6,087 nucleotides of DNA from Streptosporangiaceae bacterium (GTDB lineage Bacteria > Actinomycetota > Actinomycetes > Streptosporangiales > Streptosporangiaceae): contig JASIGS010000341.1 of NCBI GenBank assembly GCA_030052355.1, positions 1-6,087 on the forward strand, read 5' to 3'. Below the pieces are notes generated by a model, which did no database searches, had not been told where the DNA came from, and saw nothing but the letters and a program-made list of their open reading frames with translations. Made by a program: the position numbers and the translations under genes. Shown here piece by piece: positions 4,444 through 6,087 of the stretch; positions within the stretch are counted from its first letter, which is position 1; every line of letters begins with the position of its first letter.

Positions 4444-6087
4444 TTAGTAGCTGTAGGAGTACGGCAGCCCGGCGACCTCGCTGGCCGTCAAGTTGGTCAG
4501 CGGGTAGATGATCTCGGCGAAGTCGTCCACGTACAGCGTGCCTGAGTCTTCGCCGCTGCCTGACTGCGGCGGCGTGACGTCGACCTCGACCGTGGCCGAC
4601 TCGCCCGGCCCCAGGATGACAGGGCTGAACGACGTGCTCAGCTCCATCCCCGTCCCGACCTGCCACAGGTCACCGGTCTCCGGCACCACGGTGGTGTCGA
4701 ACTCCTCGGACTCCGCGGTGGCGATGAACGTGGAGTTCTCGTGGACGGTGTCCGCCGCGGCGGAGAAGCCGCTCCGCTCCGCAGGCTCGGGCTCCGCTCC
4801 CCACAGGCCCGCCGTCACCGGCCCGAGCGTCCCGCCCTCGCTGACGGTAACCGACGGCGTCGTCGAGCCGTTGACGGCGCCCGGCAGGTAGGACGCCACG
4901 TCCGGGTCGCCGAGCACCGGGCTGGCGTCGAAGGTGAAGGGGAACGGCTTCTTCGACTTCGCGGTGCTCGATGTGGCGCTCGCGGACACGGTCAGGCTGC
5001 TCGACTCCGTCGGCACCAGCCACTCGGGCGGCACGGTGGTGTCGAGCATCGGCACCCGCACGGTCATCGAGGGGCTCGGCGTGGCCGAGGTCACCGAGTA
5101 CAAGCGGTAGGACTCCTGGACTCCGTCCAGCCTCGGGTCGAGGAAGAAGTCCTCGGTGGCCGGGCTGTCGTTGGTGATCGTCACCGGGAACTGCACGGTG
5201 CCGCCGGTGGCTGGGATCGTGCCGGACGGACCGCCGCTCACCGTCACACCCGGTTTCAGGGTGATGGCTCCGGTGTACGGGTCGGAGATCTCGTTCCCGC
5301 CGGTGGGGTCTACGAACTCGACAACCAGCGTCCACGTACCGGGGATCGGGTTGAGCGCGTACGACGCAGAGGTCAGCTCGGTGGAGTACCCGACCGCGCT
5401 GTCGGACGCGTAGTAGTTCGAGCCGTAGCCGTCGGTCTGCCCGTTGGGATCGATGAGGAAGGTGTCGAAGAGGTCCGACGGGTCGTTGGCCAGCTTCACC
5501 GACGCGGTGATGCCGGTCACGCCGTTGACGGCGGGTATGTCCGCCGGCACCTCGAACTGGTAGTAGTCAAACTGGCCGGAGCCACGGCCGTTCCCACCCG
5601 TCAGGGTGCCCTTGAAGGTCCCGGCCGCGGACGTGGTCACGTCGACGTAGCTGCGCAGCAGCACCGGGATGGTGCTGGCACCGTGGCCCGCGTTCAGCAC
5701 GACCGAGCCTGTCTCGTCGCCGGCTGTGGCGGGCGTGCGGACATCCAACGTGATCGTGGCCGACTTGCCCCTGCCCAGCGTCACCGACCCGCGGCTGAGT
5801 TTGCCGAACGACACGAACCGCTGCGTGCTGACCCGGTACCTCACGGTACCGGTGGGGCCGTTCAGCGGCTTCCCGGCCACCGGCGCGAACACTATGCCGG
5901 TCCACCGGCCAGGCACCGGGTTGATCACGTCAAGGTTGGCGTCGTCGCTTTCGCCTTGGGGGAACGAGTAGGCGGCGAACCGGCCCTTGGGGTCGATCAG
6001 GACCATCGACATCACGTAGGTGGCGGCCGTGCCCGGGTAGGACATCGACGCGTTCAGCCGGTTCTGGCCGCGTGCGACGGTGAAGTG
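4444..6087 (-). CDS. C-terminal region of a secreted S8 (subtilisin-like) serine peptidase
   Basis: 547 residues are visible, ending at TAA (4446-4444). The frame runs open to the right edge, so the true start and catalytic triad are outside. Numbered from the edge, the first module has HFTVARGQNRLNAS, LIDPKGRFAAYSFPQG (30-45) and NPVPGRWTGIVF (56-67). A beta-rich stretch follows with RFVSFGKLSRGSVTLGRG and SGSVVL-type elements. A second module, GTFKGTLTGGNGRG (156-169), has YYQFEVP, LIDPNGQTDGYG (211-222) and NPIPGTWTLVVEF (246-258). Later segments include FFLDPRL, PPEWLVPTESSSLTV, SGTLYVDDFAE and the end LTASEVAGLPYSYSY. This arrangement of pre-peptidase-C-like and Ig-like beta sandwiches is familiar to me from large (over 1000 aa) actinobacterial S8 peptidases. 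No cysteines are visible. The tail is probably an extracellular substrate-binding or stabilising region. Assignment rests on the tail alone. Confidence 0.75.
   Translation of the reverse strand, partial: HFTVARGQNRLNASMSYPGTAATYVMSMVLIDPKGRFAAYSFPQGESDDANLDVINPVPGRWTGIVFAPVAGKPLNGPTGTVRYRVSTQRFVSFGKLSRGSVTLGRGKSATITLDVRTPATAGDETGSVVLNAGHGASTIPVLLRSYVDVTTSAAGTFKGTLTGGNGRGSGQFDYYQFEVPADIPAVNGVTGITASVKLANDPSDLFDTFLIDPNGQTDGYGSNYYASDSAVGYSTELTSASYALNPIPGTWTLVVEFVDPTGGNEISDPYTGAITLKPGVTVSGGPSGTIPATGGTVQFPVTITNDSPATEDFFLDPRLDGVQESYRLYSVTSATPSPSMTVRVPMLDTTVPPEWLVPTESSSLTVSASATSSTAKSKKPFPFTFDASPVLGDPDVASYLPGAVNGSTTPSVTVSEGGTLGPVTAGLWGAEPEPAERSGFSAAADTVHENSTFIATAESEEFDTTVVPETGDLWQVGTGMELSTSFSPVILGPGESATVEVDVTPPQSGSGEDSGTLYVDDFAEIIYPLTNLTASEVAGLPYSYSY

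Noticed and set aside
4670..5335. 221-codon minus-strand frame within the S8 protease region
   Set aside because: It is out of phase with the 547-residue protease tail and has Arg/His-rich shadow composition.

Overview
The window is about two-thirds G+C or more. Its codons are strongly biased to G/C in third position, GTG starts are frequent, and every recognisable product resembles actinobacterial families. I read it as ordinary chromosome from a high-GC actinomycete (Streptomycetales/Streptosporangiales-like). There is no mobile element, CRISPR array or RNA gene. Six protein genes are present, two of them cut by the window edges.

Layout, left to right. (1) Positions 1-1337, minus: N-terminal part of an S9-family peptidase of the plastid glutamyl-endopeptidase type. 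Its catalytic domain lies beyond the left edge. (2) 1403-2020, minus: a secreted lytic transglycosylase-like protein, separated from gene 1 by 65 bases that hold a strong hairpin. (3) 2021-2319: a non-coding stretch of about 300 bases whose far half is a conspicuous AT-rich island. It carries four 11-bp phased repeats, an imperfect palindrome and a possible promoter, followed by a structured leader for the transglycosylase gene. (4) 2320-2691, minus: a MmcQ/YjbR-family protein. (5) 2706-3869, plus: a PLP-dependent aminotransferase closely resembling mycobacterial DapC (Rv0858c). It diverges from gene 4 across only 14 bp. (6) 3962-4393, plus: a small mannose-6-phosphate-isomerase-type cupin with its own likely promoter and a good ribosome binding site. 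(7) 4390-4418: a hairpin that overlaps the cupin stop codon and probably terminates both converging genes. (8) 4444-6087, minus: C-terminal 547 residues of a large secreted S8 (subtilisin-like) protease, running off the right edge.

The genes do not form an obvious pathway. Genes 1 and 2 could be cotranscribed (peptidase downstream of a cell-wall enzyme), and two of the six products are exported proteins. I found no convincing undescribed multi-gene system. The most interesting signals are regulatory: the 11-bp phased repeat array far upstream of the transglycosylase gene, the hairpin burying that gene's annotated start, and the very tight divergent start region at 2691-2706 with a 13-bp perfect palindrome.
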